Source: Lumnitzera littorea (lineage: Eukaryota > Streptophyta > Magnoliopsida > Myrtales > Combretaceae). Taken from it: DNA of 64,000 nt. Within the stretch, counting starts at the first letter, position 1, and every line of letters starts with the position of its first letter. The position numbers and the translations under genes were made by a program. The notes under the pieces are model-generated. The model was given only the letters and a program-made list of their open reading frames with translations, was not told where the DNA came from and made no database searches. The stretch covers positions 25,245,579 through 25,309,578 of the forward strand of contig JAMXBB010000012.1 in the NCBI GenBank assembly GCA_024138015.1, given 5' to 3'. Below are positions 46,641 to 56,949 of the stretch, piece after piece.

Positions 46641-48960
46641 GCCTTTTTGCAACCTATTCTGTTTGGTGTTTGTCAAAAGTCGGATCTTGCTTATTCTAAA
46701 TTGTACGGTGGCTTGGCAAGTTGGTTTCGGAATATTTTTGCAACTCTGGTGAAGAGGTCCTGTGATTCCTCCGGCATCGAGGCTAGGTTAAGCGAAAGGT
46801 AACTTTGGTTTATAATTTTTGCGTTTGGATGAGGTGGGATGGTGGACGTATATGTGCTATTTGTTTGAAGCTTATTAACTGATCTTGCAGGAAAGTGAGA
46901 AATATAAGTCTCGATGTAATCTCTTGATTTTTCCTGAATTCCGAGTGTTCTATGACCTCAGGAGGCTGAATGTTGGCTTCAATCAAATAAAAGACCCGAA
47001 GAATTCCAAAGGTGCAGTGGCAGCGAATTGGAAATCTTAAAACGTTGTGCGAATTGATCCTTCGAGTAAGTGGGTGGGTCTGTAGTGGTTATTGGACCTA
47101 ATCACTTCCTCGTAATGAGCTTTCATTTTGTCTACCCTTTTCATTGATATATTTCAAATATATTTGATGGTTACTGCTGTGTTATGTCATATCCTTGGAT
47201 GTCAAGGGTTGATTTTGATGACCGGAATCCTATTATGTTCGGTACTTCAGTCTATTATTTTTTTCCATAGGTAAATGTCTTGAAATCTTGAGTTTATCCA
47301 CTGTTTGAATTTTTGTAGCCGGTACTACTACCAACGTTGTCAGTAACTAGTTATTGGTTTATAGACCTTTAACATGCTAACTAAATTGGCGTGGATAGTA
47401 ATATGAATGAATATTTTTTATTATTTTTATAATAATAGCAGAGAAAATACTACTGAATAATATCAAGAATATAGCTTGTTCTACGTGTCACAAAAATTGG
47501 AATTCATATATCAGCCGATTAGTCGACATTGCTGTGCCTATTCAAGGGGTATCTTTTGTTTAATTGGAAAAACCGATTTTTACGTAATTAATCGATGATA
47601 ACAGTGATGTGATATCTGGGCTCTTAATAAGATACAAGGAGTGATTTGAGCTGAATATTATATTACAATGCTTGCTTGGATAATTAATTGTAGTTTCATA
47701 GAAGGGGCAGACTTGGACGTATATGTTAGCGAGGTTTTAGTAATTTTTATGAAATTAATTAGGGGAGTTGCTATCATTTATTGCGCCGTTGCATGGAGGA
47801 CATACAGCTTGGTGGTGTTCTTACATGTTCTCTACTATGGTTCGCTTTTTAGCTCTTTGCTACTTCCTCGATGAAGCTAACCCATCCGTCCTTGCTTCCG
47901 ATGAGTTGAGACTTCCTGTTTCGGCCGCGCTGCCTTCTAACACCATTTAATCTGCTAGCGTTGTCTTTTTTCCGTTTAATTTCTACTGTGCGGCTAGCTC
48001 GCAGATTTGAACTCGTAACAAGTTCCAATTATAACCATTCCTCGATATTCTCTTTAATTTCATTCTTTTGATTCCCTTCAAACTGCATCGAATATTTTAA
48101 TAGAGCTATGTTCATCTGAGTTTATAACATCTCTTTCGAATATGTTCAACTTAATTTATAGTTGTTATATGTTAATGATAGCTTGATAAATTCAATTGCT
48201 AAACACTTGATTGGGGAATATTGATATCACTTTGAGTTTCTAGGGAATCGGTGATTTTTCAATTAGAGAATACCTAATTCAATTTAGCAATATAATAGAA
48301 ATTGAAAGTAAAGGGATTAGGAAATCCCTAAGATGTTGGTTTTCCTAAACTTGCTTTCCCACCATGCTATGCTAGTTAGCTTTAATGCATAGTGTACTCA
48401 AAATGAGCTATTTTTATCTTCTGTTCAATCCTCTATAGGCTTGTGGGCCATACTTTGGGAATAAATAAGGTTTTCTCTAGTTCTCGAAGGATTTAGATTA
48501 GTTGCCCTACAGATAAAACTTTTTAACCCAAAACCATCAAAGCATAGGAACGTTCTCTCTCTTAGGTGGGTTAGTCTCGCTCTCTCTTGTCAGTAAGTAT
48601 ATCTGTTATAGTATTACCATCCTGCCTTGCCGTTCCAGTAGTCTTTGTGAATTATAGGCTCTTAGGGGGTAGAGTGCGAAAAGGTCTCTTTCGTAGCTCC
48701 CTTAGTTCTGTCTCGTCTGAGGAAGGTCAAAAGGGGAAGGGAGATCTTTCTATTAATGAAAATAGGTGAATTGCTCGAGAAGTCATTGTGAATTGAACAA
48801 AGCTAGCCTACGTATGTGTTTTTCGCATGTGCGTATTTTATATCTACCTCTCATGCTCTTCTACTCCACCAATTTTGCGTTTTCTTTGTTGGATCGTGTG
48901 TGTCTACGAAATGACGATAAATGATTTTCTCGCATGTCCGCCATGTCTGCAAGCCTGAGA
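46580..48960 (+). repeat. Segmental duplication, copy A
   Basis: The last 2.4 kb of the T/G-rich locus and its downstream flank. Co-linear markers shared with 56950-59490: TTTGGGAGAATCCTCA, ATTTATGAATTTGG, GTGGCTTGGCAAGTT, GTAATCTCTTGATTTTT, ATGTTGGCTTCA.TCAAATAAAAGAC, GTGGGTCTGTAGT.GTTATT, TTTGATTTCATTCTTTTGATTCCC (around 48056), AAAGGGATTAGG.AATCC and the CGCATGTCC end. The AATAAA at 46986-46991 is kept in both. Copy A holds an extra stretch (about 48365-48815) that copy B lacks. Reading frames are not conserved between the copies, so the shared sequence is not coding. Confidence 0.85.
48365..48815. other. ~450-bp insertion specific to copy A, origin unclear
   Basis: Comparison with copy B (where 59336 and 59345 are nearly adjacent) shows this stretch is extra in copy A. 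Its composition differs from both flanks: GC-richer, with words such as CTTAGGGGGTAGAGTGCG, GGTCTCTTTCGTAGCTCCC and GTCAAAAGGGGAAGGGAGA (48658-48742). That texture reminds me of plant mitochondrial intergenic DNA, so a nuclear copy of organelle DNA is possible, but I cannot confirm it. No target-site duplication was established. Confidence 0.4.
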
Positions 48961-50770
48961 GTTGCTATTCCACTCACAGTTGTCTCCTTGTGCGTCTATG
49001 TTGCTTTCTTTTAGCTGCTGCAATTCCACATTTTTCCTTTGGATGTACGTCGTGTTGATGTGTAGCCTTGAGAATGACCAATTAATAGGGTATTCTGCTT
49101 TCTTTTATGTGTGCAAATTAATTAGAGAAGGCTGCAACCTCGAGTGGGTGATCTGAACGCGTGTTTGGCGGATCTGATCCTATGGGTGTTAGAGCTGCTC
49201 TGAAATGTAAGCTATTCTCCCCAATGGTCTCTCTAGAAAGATTAGGTCTTGCCACTATGGATCATATTCGAACTTGGGTTTGTATCTTACTTGTTGTCCA
49301 AATGTAGTTCCAAGTTTGATACTTTTTGTACTATTTATGTAATTCATGCAATAATGTACATTCCATTATTTTAAGTAAAATTCACAATGAGAATATTGTG
49401 AAATGTATATATTGTATAATTTTATACATGTATTAGACGTATTGTGTGGAGATTTCCTTTTACCTTAATGTGGATTTTATAGCTGGAAATTATTTGTGCC
49501 TAGTGTATAGGCAACTAAAGAGGACTTCTCCTTATGAGATGTTGCATTCATGTGTTGAAGGGAGTTTACCTCTATTTGATCAAGTAGGATGGTTCGAGAG
49601 TTTAGAGTCAATTGTTAGGTTTTAATTCAGGGTTATTATATTGAGAATGGAATCAATAAGATAGATTATTTAAGGAATGAGACACTCTAAAGGTGGGATT
49701 GGCTTTTTGTAAACAAACTAATTGAAAGTTGATGTCGCTTTTTGGATGAGATCATGATAGGTTGAAATTAGTGTGATAAATCCTTTTAAATACATGAGAA
49801 ACGGTGACAATACTAAAATTGAATGATGAGAAATTATGGATGGGTTCAAAACAAGATGATGAGCTAGCTTGCCATTGGAAGTCATGGCAATACTCATTGT
49901 AGCATATGTGGATATCTCAATACCACCAAGACTCCTCTTCTCTTCTTTCTTACTATTGACTCTGTCATCTCTCTATTAAGCATTATAATACATTGATTTG
50001 GACATTGTGCGGTCATTCTCTTCCTTCTACCTGTAACTTGCAACCTAATGTCCATTATTACTTCCGTCACCTTGTTCATTAACACTGCTGCAATAAACAC
50101 CTTCTCCAGACATTATTGCAATTAGGAACTTTGTGCACGATGAGAACTAGGGCAATTCTAGGTTTAATTCTTTGAGGTAATTTGTCGAACATTTTATAGG
50201 CAACAAGAACGATAGATTCTTCTCTGAACAACTTAGCACAATTGACCTACGGTGCGTATGCATTCATGCACAACACTAACATTAGGATCAACTAATACTT
50301 GTACGTGATTCCATGTGTACAATCTATGTGCGTTATATCAAAAGGACTCTTATTGATCAGACTTCAAGTCTAATTGCAAAATAATGTTGAAGATCTTGTT
50401 TCCCTTTGGTCTGATGTCTATTTGCTCTTGGTTCCTCTCTTCTTAGTTGATATTTAGAGGAAGTCTTTTAAGTGAAGTCTTTTAAGTAAGTCGTCTTGGT
50501 ATGTTTTATACATGCCTGGTTTCTTTTATATGCATCTATTTGAACATTACACAATGGAAAATGGCTTTTTGTGGGGAAAACGTAATTCTCTTTTTCTAAG
50601 GTTGTAGGAGACACCATTTTCAATCTACTCATGCCTACTTGTCGTCATTTCAATAATAACAGATTGAGATCTATTGAGTAAATGCTCTTTTGCCAGTTGA
50701 ACAAGTGACGAAGCTATTTATGTGATTTTTTGTTAGTCATACTTCAAGAATATCTATTACAATAGGAAAT
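48960..50770. other. Intergenic DNA, no gene recognised
   Basis: Mixed AT-rich DNA. Around 49500-49600 a short plus-strand frame reads RQLKRTSPYEMLH; the TSPYEML words resemble the Ty1/copia integrase region, but the match is too short to annotate. Nothing else is supportable. Confidence 0.4.
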
Positions 50771-50773
50771 GCA

Positions 50774-50863
50774 TATATAATTTTGTTACTTATTCATGAA
50801 CAATGCATCCTAACAATATATATAATTTTGTTATTTATTCATAAATAGTGCATCCTAACAAAT
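50774..50863. repeat. 45-bp tandem duplication
   Basis: Two adjacent copies of a unit containing ATAATTTTGTTA, TTATTCAT and GCATCCTAACAA with few differences. Confidence 0.8.
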
Positions 50864-50949
50864 AGAGTTAGATTCATACTCTTTTATCTTAAAAGAGTCA
50901 CGACTAGGAAGTGTAAGTCTTATAATCTAGCAAATAGGTATTAACATTT

Positions 50950-51560
50950 AAATTTAGGATAACTCCAAAAATTCTATTTTAGCTTAGAATTTACAAACAT
51001 GTAGCTTAAATAATAGTCAAAGTGATCTCTTGAGTTTGGATTTTAGAAATGGCATAATAAAATATTAATATAGTTAAAAAAGTTAAATATGGCAATTTTA
51101 CTCATTATATGGTAGAATCATGAAATTCGAGTTCTAAAAATTCACAAGATTATTGAGATAAATTAATTAAATAACAAAGTTAATAAAATGATATAAAATA
51201 GTATTTATAGGTAAAGTATGCCCACTAAACATATTTAATATGTAAACATATATATTGGTAAATTAATTTAAAAAGCTTGAAACATGTAATCAATAAAATT
51301 AGCTAAATAACGCCAAAAAATAGAGTAGGATTTAGGCACATTAATTGTTGGGAATACAATCGAGGCAAGTTTTATGAAATCGAACACATCTCCATAAGGT
51401 TTGGCGTTTCTTAGAATCCTCTGTAAGGTTTTATTTTTATAAGTTAAGAACTTTATAGGGGTAGGTTTTTTATAAGATTCGAAGGATCTTATTGGGGCGA
51501 GTTTTGATAAGATTTAGATGGAATTAAGGAGAGAGTAAAGCGAAAAGAAGTTAACTAGGA
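50950..51560 (+). mobile_element. LTR-like fragment, related to 54600-55100
   Basis: The string TGATCTCTTGAGTTTGGATT (51030-51049) and the following AT-rich succession (ATAATAAAATATT, AGATAAATTAA, AGTATTTAT) recur in the same order at 54681 onward. The long AT-rich leader-like layout is that of Tekay/Del-type Ty3/gypsy LTRs. Ends were not defined. Confidence 0.4.
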
Positions 51561-52800
51561 TTACAATTATATTTACTAACTTACATAGTAATAATAATTT
51601 AAAATCAAATATGTTATATAATGTAGAATTTGTGTAAGGTATGTATGGTGCGTAAGTTAAAAGAAAATAATTTTATTAATATGTATTTTTTTTGTTGAGT
51701 TAAGTTTCCCATCAAGAGTTTTTTTTTTTAATTTCTTTTTTTTTTTTTTGTAATTGCAAAACTAATCCTAAACTTTATAGAGTTTTGTGCTTTATTTTCA
51801 CTTATTAAAACAAAGTAAAGGGTTATGGTGTGATGAGATAGGGAAAATTGCAATGGAGTGTTGTGTGTATGCATTTGTTTAACTATTGTAGTGGTAATGG
51901 TGATTGTTAGATTTATTGGTTGAAAAAGAATTGTGTATTGTGTTGTTGATCGAAAACATGGAAACTTTAGTATAAATGTGGTGGTTGGTGATAACGATAG
52001 TGATGCATTAGGAACGGGACATCGTATAAGATAGACCTTGAGGTCAATAGATGAGTGGATAAATCGACTCATTGAGTTCTTAGTGAATATGTTAGTTATT
52101 ATGTAAGGAGAAGTTGAATCTTCAACTAATATGGCTCATTGAACTGTAGAGCGAATCAATAAAGTAGGTTGTAAGGAACCCTGAGTTAGATATAGGGTTA
52201 GTAAACTCATTAATGAAGTTTAATGTAGAAGGGAAGTTTACCTAGCTTATCATGTTCAAGTTAGAGGAGTTGATCGAAGGGTTAATAAGAGGGCAGAAAT
52301 GGTTGAAGAAGAAGAAGAAAGTGAAGGTAAAGAGTTCTTTTAGGCTACCATGGGACTAAGATGAGCTCCACAAGGTGGAAGACATGATGTTAGACTTAGT
52401 AGAGCCCTAGGTCTTGGACTTGTTTGGGTCTTCAATAGGAACATGGTTAAAGCTCAGCTAACCAAACTGACAACTAGACTAGTCCAAATCACTCAATTCC
52501 GATATTTCTCTTAATCCAAATAATAGAATTGAGTTTTTTTTGAAAAGTTTTTTTATTATTTCTTTTAAAAATAGAATGTTTTTGGTGACCCATTTTTTTC
52601 TTTCTTGTGAGACATTTCGAAAAATTTTGGTTTTTCTTACTATACATTATTAGATAATTGATTATCTAATTTCGATTTCTATTTCTTTTATTCTATTTAT
52701 TATTTTATTTATATTATATTTGATTTTTTATTTATATTCTATTTGATTTGATTTATTTATATTTGATTTGAATTGAAATAATTCAATAAATATATTAAAA
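51560..52800. other. Intergenic DNA ending in a low-complexity AT stretch
   Basis: No gene. From about 52620 to 52800 the text is built of TTTATATT/TTTGATTT words, a low-complexity composition also seen in chloroplast spacers. A homopolymer-rich T stretch lies at 51720-51750. Confidence 0.4.
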
Positions 52801-52809
52801 TAAATAAGT

Positions 52810-54328
52810 ATAATAAAGAGCTCTTTGATAAGATATAGATCTGATCAACTCGGCTTTATAAAGAACATTAAGACTTCGGTCTCTAACCAAGATTGTCAGT
52901 AGTCGACCTATCCTTTATTCCTTGACCTAAGGCTTTCCTTACAACATCTATGAGCACAGGATAAGCAGTTGACATGTATCCCTAACCTTTTCTAATATTG
53001 TACTAATTTGCATAATATTCCTTTGTTTCTTTCCCCATTTACCATTGTATATTCCTTATAATCCATTTGTAGCATATTATCTATTATAATAAATTGTTGT
53101 AACCTAGTAATTGGCTTATATGGGTAGTATAAATATCCAAAAAATGAAATAGACGTAAGCTATTAGTAATAATAGAATATTGAACTTTTCCCCATTCTTG
53201 TACTTATATAAGCTTCCATAGTTACTGAGTATTAGGCTATTCTTATCTATTCCTTACGGGCTAAGGGATAATAGCAAGTAACTTTAGGAGAAGACTTGTG
53301 CATCATATTAAGTTGAACTCTAAGTTCCTGTGGAACATTATTGTGCATCATATTCAAGTGTCAATGCACGAAACCCAACTTAATCTTTGTCTATCAATTA
53401 GTTTTCTAGCCGTCTTGAGGCTAGGACATACCCTTTAGTTCTATAATAAGCTTGTGTGTGTTCACCTACGTTTGAGACCCCTATCAAGGTTCTTATCCAT
53501 ATTACCATCCGACTTACCATCATTAGTTTAAGTTTAGAGGTCTTAACCAAGGAACTGATGGATTATTGACCTTCGAACCCCTTACCTAGACTCGACTTCG
53601 AGGCCTTCAAAGTTTAGCCAACCTTGGTAAAAACCTTGTTGCTAAGCTCCAAGCTTTGTCCCCTTCAGCCAACCTTTCTAGTACCGAGCTCTCAAGCCAA
53701 GGTTCCATGTGCTAACCAATTCATATGTTGATAGCCCATCTACTAAGGTCTAAGCTTCTTAGTTTCGACCTCTTCCCACTATAAAACAGCTCGACCTTAG
53801 GAATTTCTTTGCCATAGTATAGCACCAATAGCATCTCGATACATGTTTATTCTTTCTTGATAATGTGCTAAATTTCTCTATTACATTTGTCTTATTTACC
53901 CTTTTTGGTACCTACTAGGATCTTATAAACATGAGTTGCCCTTTTGTCATTTCATCTTTCTAATGTAACCCCAAGGACTTACTATAAGTAGTCCATGTCT
54001 TGCTTAACCACAATTATCTTTTGAATGATACTTGAATATCCTTCTTCTTGTGAGATGACCTCTTTAAACTTACTTCACTCATTAGATTTCGATCAATAGC
54101 TAAGAGTTAGTGGTGAGTAGACCTTAATCTTCTACACCTGTGAGCTATATCAAGTTGGGGATTAAGTTATGTTGAACTCTTCAGTAAGTCATATCCGAAT
54201 GTGGTTTCATGTAACTATTAGATCTAGTTAAATTTCCTATCACTATCTTGGATATCTCAAAGGATGCAATATTGTCATAGTGAGTCATATTAATAACTCA
54301 ACTCTTAAGCACCCCATATAATCTAAAC
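52810..54328 (+). mobile_element. Probable LTR upstream of a tRNA-Met primer-binding site
   Basis: Non-coding sequence ending next to a perfect initiator-Met primer-binding site. It contains a TATA-like ACTATAAAAC near 53778, followed by pyrimidine-rich leader-like text, as in an LTR promoter. The start is not defined and no partner LTR was recognised. No gag or pol follows the primer-binding site: within 300 bases the sequence passes into another LTR-like block. Confidence 0.4.
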
Positions 54329-54340
54329 TGGTATCAGAGC
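54329..54340 (+). other. Primer-binding site for initiator tRNA-Met
   Basis: TGGTATCAGAGC matches exactly the 12-base complement of the 3' end of plant initiator tRNA-Met used by many Ty1/copia and Ty3/gypsy elements. Its position, close behind LTR-like sequence, fits. Confidence 0.7.
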
Positions 54341-54599
54341 TCGAGTTTTCGATTGAGGGTGTGTTTATGTGTTGCATTTTAAAGGTTAGTGTTTGTGGTT
54401 ATGTAGAATGTCGTACAGTGTACATAAGTATGGTGTCATGAGACTGTGTTCATATTGGGGTGGTTGGTGTATTATTTAGTTGGGGTTGTGCTACTTTATT
54501 TTTACCATGTCTTTGTATTTGAAGATAAAGCAAGCTATATTGTGTGGAGGTTGTTCTGAGTACGCCTTATAAGTCCTGTAACTAGTTGTTTCGAGTTTG

Positions 54600-55420
54600 G
54601 TATGTAAAATTTAGGGTTATCGGTAAATTGTTCGATTGAATCTAAATTTTATGATAAAGTTAGGAATATTAGTAAAAATGATCTCGTGAGTTTGGATTTA
54701 GGAAAATAAGTAATAAAATAATTAAGCATTATAATATTAAATTATAAATATATTATTCGTTATTTATTAGAAATGCATAAAATAAATATCGATAACTAAT
54801 AAATCGATAGAGATAAATTAAACCATAAAGTAACATAAATAATATTTAAGAGTATTTATTTGTACTGTATATGTACTTACATTTAAGTAAAAATACGTGA
54901 AATTACTTAAAATATTTAAACTTTGTTAAAATAATACTAAATAATTAAAGAAAATTCATAAAAATTATAAAAAAAATTTTGGAAAAATATGGAATGGTCT
55001 AGAAATGGGGCGTGGCAAATTGGAAATAGAGAATGAAATTCAACCAATAAAAATTGTCTTACTAGAAAGTAAAAAAAAAAAAAAGGAAGATAAGGACACT
55101 TGACAATCTAAAATTAAAAGAAAATCCAAAACCCTTCTATAAAAATTAGAAGACCCTTACCAAAACTTAGTTTAGATAGTTAGGAAGCTAGAAAAAAATA
55201 AGGAGAGGTGAGAAAATGAGAGAAGCCAATTTTAAGAAAAATTAGAAAAATATAATGTAATTAGGGGTTATAGAGGGAACTTGACAAACAACAAGTTAGG
55301 AGTGGACGACCACCATCATTGGATGGTGGAGGCAGTATCTAACCTAGTCGACAAAGCCATAGTGGCTGGAGTTAGCGATGTTGGTAAGTTCCAATTTCCT
55401 TTCGACTTTTGTTTAATTTA
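54600..55420 (+). mobile_element. LTR-like fragment
   Basis: TATGTAAAATTTAGGG at the start, AT-rich sequence with TGATCTCGTGAGTTTGG (54682-54698, shared with 51030-51046), then GGGGCGTGGC, a purine-rich stretch (55180-55260) and GATGTTGGTAAG near 55386. The layout matches that of the minus-strand block 12922-11950. I take it for an old Tekay/Del-type LTR with part of its leader. Confidence 0.4.
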
Positions 55421-55934
55421 TTCAAAATATTAAATAGTTATGGGGAATTACGAAATTTGGTACTTTTGTGATATTTTAATATGTAAATTTATGAAAGAAT
55501 ATCAATTTAATAAATTTAGGTAGTAAGATATATTACTTTTAAGAAATAACTAAACCCAAGATAATTTTCGATTTAAATTTAAATAATCTTAATGATATAG
55601 TTTAAACTTCAAAATTTTTTTGTAGAGTTTTTAGGATATATATTACAATGTTATAAAGAGTTTTTCTTAAATTTAATTTTCTAAATTTTTATTTAATTTT
55701 TAGGTCTTAAAATCATGTATAAAAGGTAATTAGTAGGCTTAATTTTATAATTTAAGATTAGTTTATTGAAAATTCTGATTTACTATGTAATAAGATATCC
55801 TTGAATGTATATTTCTAATGTAAGATGGTATTTGTAGAGTTTGAGGTGTTAATTGTATGTATTATACATATTAGGAAATGAATAATGAGAAAAAGTGAAT
55901 AATTAAGTTAATTTTGCGATTTATGGTTAATTAG

Positions 55935-56164
55935 GCATAAATTTTGATTTAAGATGAATTTAAACATTTTGAGATATTAGTTGGTGATGAGAGATCAATT
56001 TGAAATGTTGGGATTGTTAGATGTGCAAATTATGTACATATTAAGTAATAATGGGTAATATGTAAATATAGAAAATTAATAAGTAGAAAAATATTAGATT
56101 AAAATTGATAATGTGATAATAATAATATTAATAATATACATTAATCTTAAATCAAAATTTATGC
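55935..56164. repeat. 21-bp perfect inverted repeat, 188-bp spacing
   Basis: The 21 bases at 55935-55955 are the exact reverse complement of 56144-56164. The right arm ends directly before the single N at 56165. The pair either is a fold-back element or marks a misjoin. Confidence 0.85.
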
Positions 56165-56212
56165 NAATTGATAATGTGATAATAATAATAATAATAATAT
56201 ACAATAAATTTG
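56103..56212. repeat. Duplicated TAA-rich stretch around a single N
   Basis: AATTGATAATGTGATAATAA appears at about 56103 and again at 56166, immediately after an unknown base at 56165. The N between near-identical strings suggests a collapsed or wrongly joined repeat. Confidence 0.75.
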
Positions 56213-56234
56213 ATATAAAATATAAATTTAGGAA

Positions 56235-56289
56235 AATTTAACTACCGAATTTATTCCCTCACATTGGGAATAAATTCGGTAGTTAAATT
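56235..56289. repeat. Perfect 24-bp inverted repeat with 7-base loop
   Basis: Arms at 56235-56258 and 56266-56289 are exact reverse complements; the loop is TCACATT. The next base pair outward does not match. It is the strongest hairpin seen in the window. It has no U-run behind it and no coding gene next to it, so it is not an obvious terminator. It may be a very short MITE, a palindrome left by TE excision, or a small-RNA hairpin. Confidence 0.9.
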
Positions 56290-56494
56290 AGAATTAAGGT
56301 ATACCGTGCAGACTAGAATACTAGTTAGGGACTAAATACGAAATTTAAGATATTCAAGTGTAATGTGATTAATTTCACATAATAGTTCGGAATGAGTTGC
56401 TAGAATTCACGTGTAACATCCATAATTAAAAATTGAATTAGAACCTAAATCGAAAATGGATTTAGAAACTGAATTAAAAACTAGCCTATAACAA

Positions 56495-56529
56495 ATATAT
56501 ATATATATATATAGACACACACACACACA
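56495..56529. repeat. (AT)n(AC)n microsatellite
   Basis: A pure AT run at 56495-56513 changes to AC at 56515-56529, with further ACATACATACACAC beyond. Confidence 0.9.
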
Positions 56530-56949
56530 TACATACACACTTGAATAATTGAGAAAAAAAAAATCATAATTTAAGCTTATATGTCTTAGGGTTATAAATA
56601 CTAAAAGAACATTTATATTATAGGATATATGGAGAAGAGTTGACCTACAGCAAGTCGAAAAGTGGAGTAACAAATTGGTGTCAGCATGAAAAAACCAAGA
56701 AAAACCTTAAGCTCTTGTTTTTCCTTACATGTCACCACTTGTAAGGCATGTTTTCTCCTTAACCTACATTTGTTTCTTGATAAAGACTAATTTCCTTTAG
56801 TAAAAATCTAGTTAGGATTAGCCAATAAGCCTTAAAATGTAAAGTTAAAAGAAATCAACCCTGAACCGTTAACTTATAAGCTAGTCACGGTTCAATGTGG
56901 CTATGGCCTGTGAATCGACGATTCAAGGTTGGTCTGAATTGCTGCTTAA

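Larger units (their letters stand above)
37160..47050 (+). other. Candidate long non-coding transcription unit
   Basis: About 10 kb that differs from its surroundings: visibly rich in T and G on the plus strand, as plant introns and untranslated RNA are, and free of recognisable TE proteins. No frame of more than about 120 codons exists and no frame is conserved between its duplicated copies. It contains many pyrimidine tracts followed by TGTAG|G, and an AATAAA signal at 46986-46991 that is kept in the distal duplicate (57194-57199). It is made of nested tandem duplications (separate entries). It could be a spliced non-coding RNA gene, a pseudogene stripped of exons, or a host gene for small RNAs. 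I found no complete C/D-box snoRNA and no known miRNA by eye. Confidence 0.4.

Noticed and set aside
46590..46802. 70-codon frame in copy A of the segmental duplication
   Set aside because: No ATG start, and the frame is destroyed in copy B by an extra T; not coding.
49495..49600. Ty1/copia integrase-like words (RQLKRTSPYEMLH)
   Set aside because: Only about 13 residues, no supporting motifs on either side.
52620..52800. Chloroplast-spacer-like AT stretch
   Set aside because: Low-complexity TTTATATT/TTTGATTT text cannot distinguish organelle DNA from ordinary AT-rich nuclear DNA by eye.
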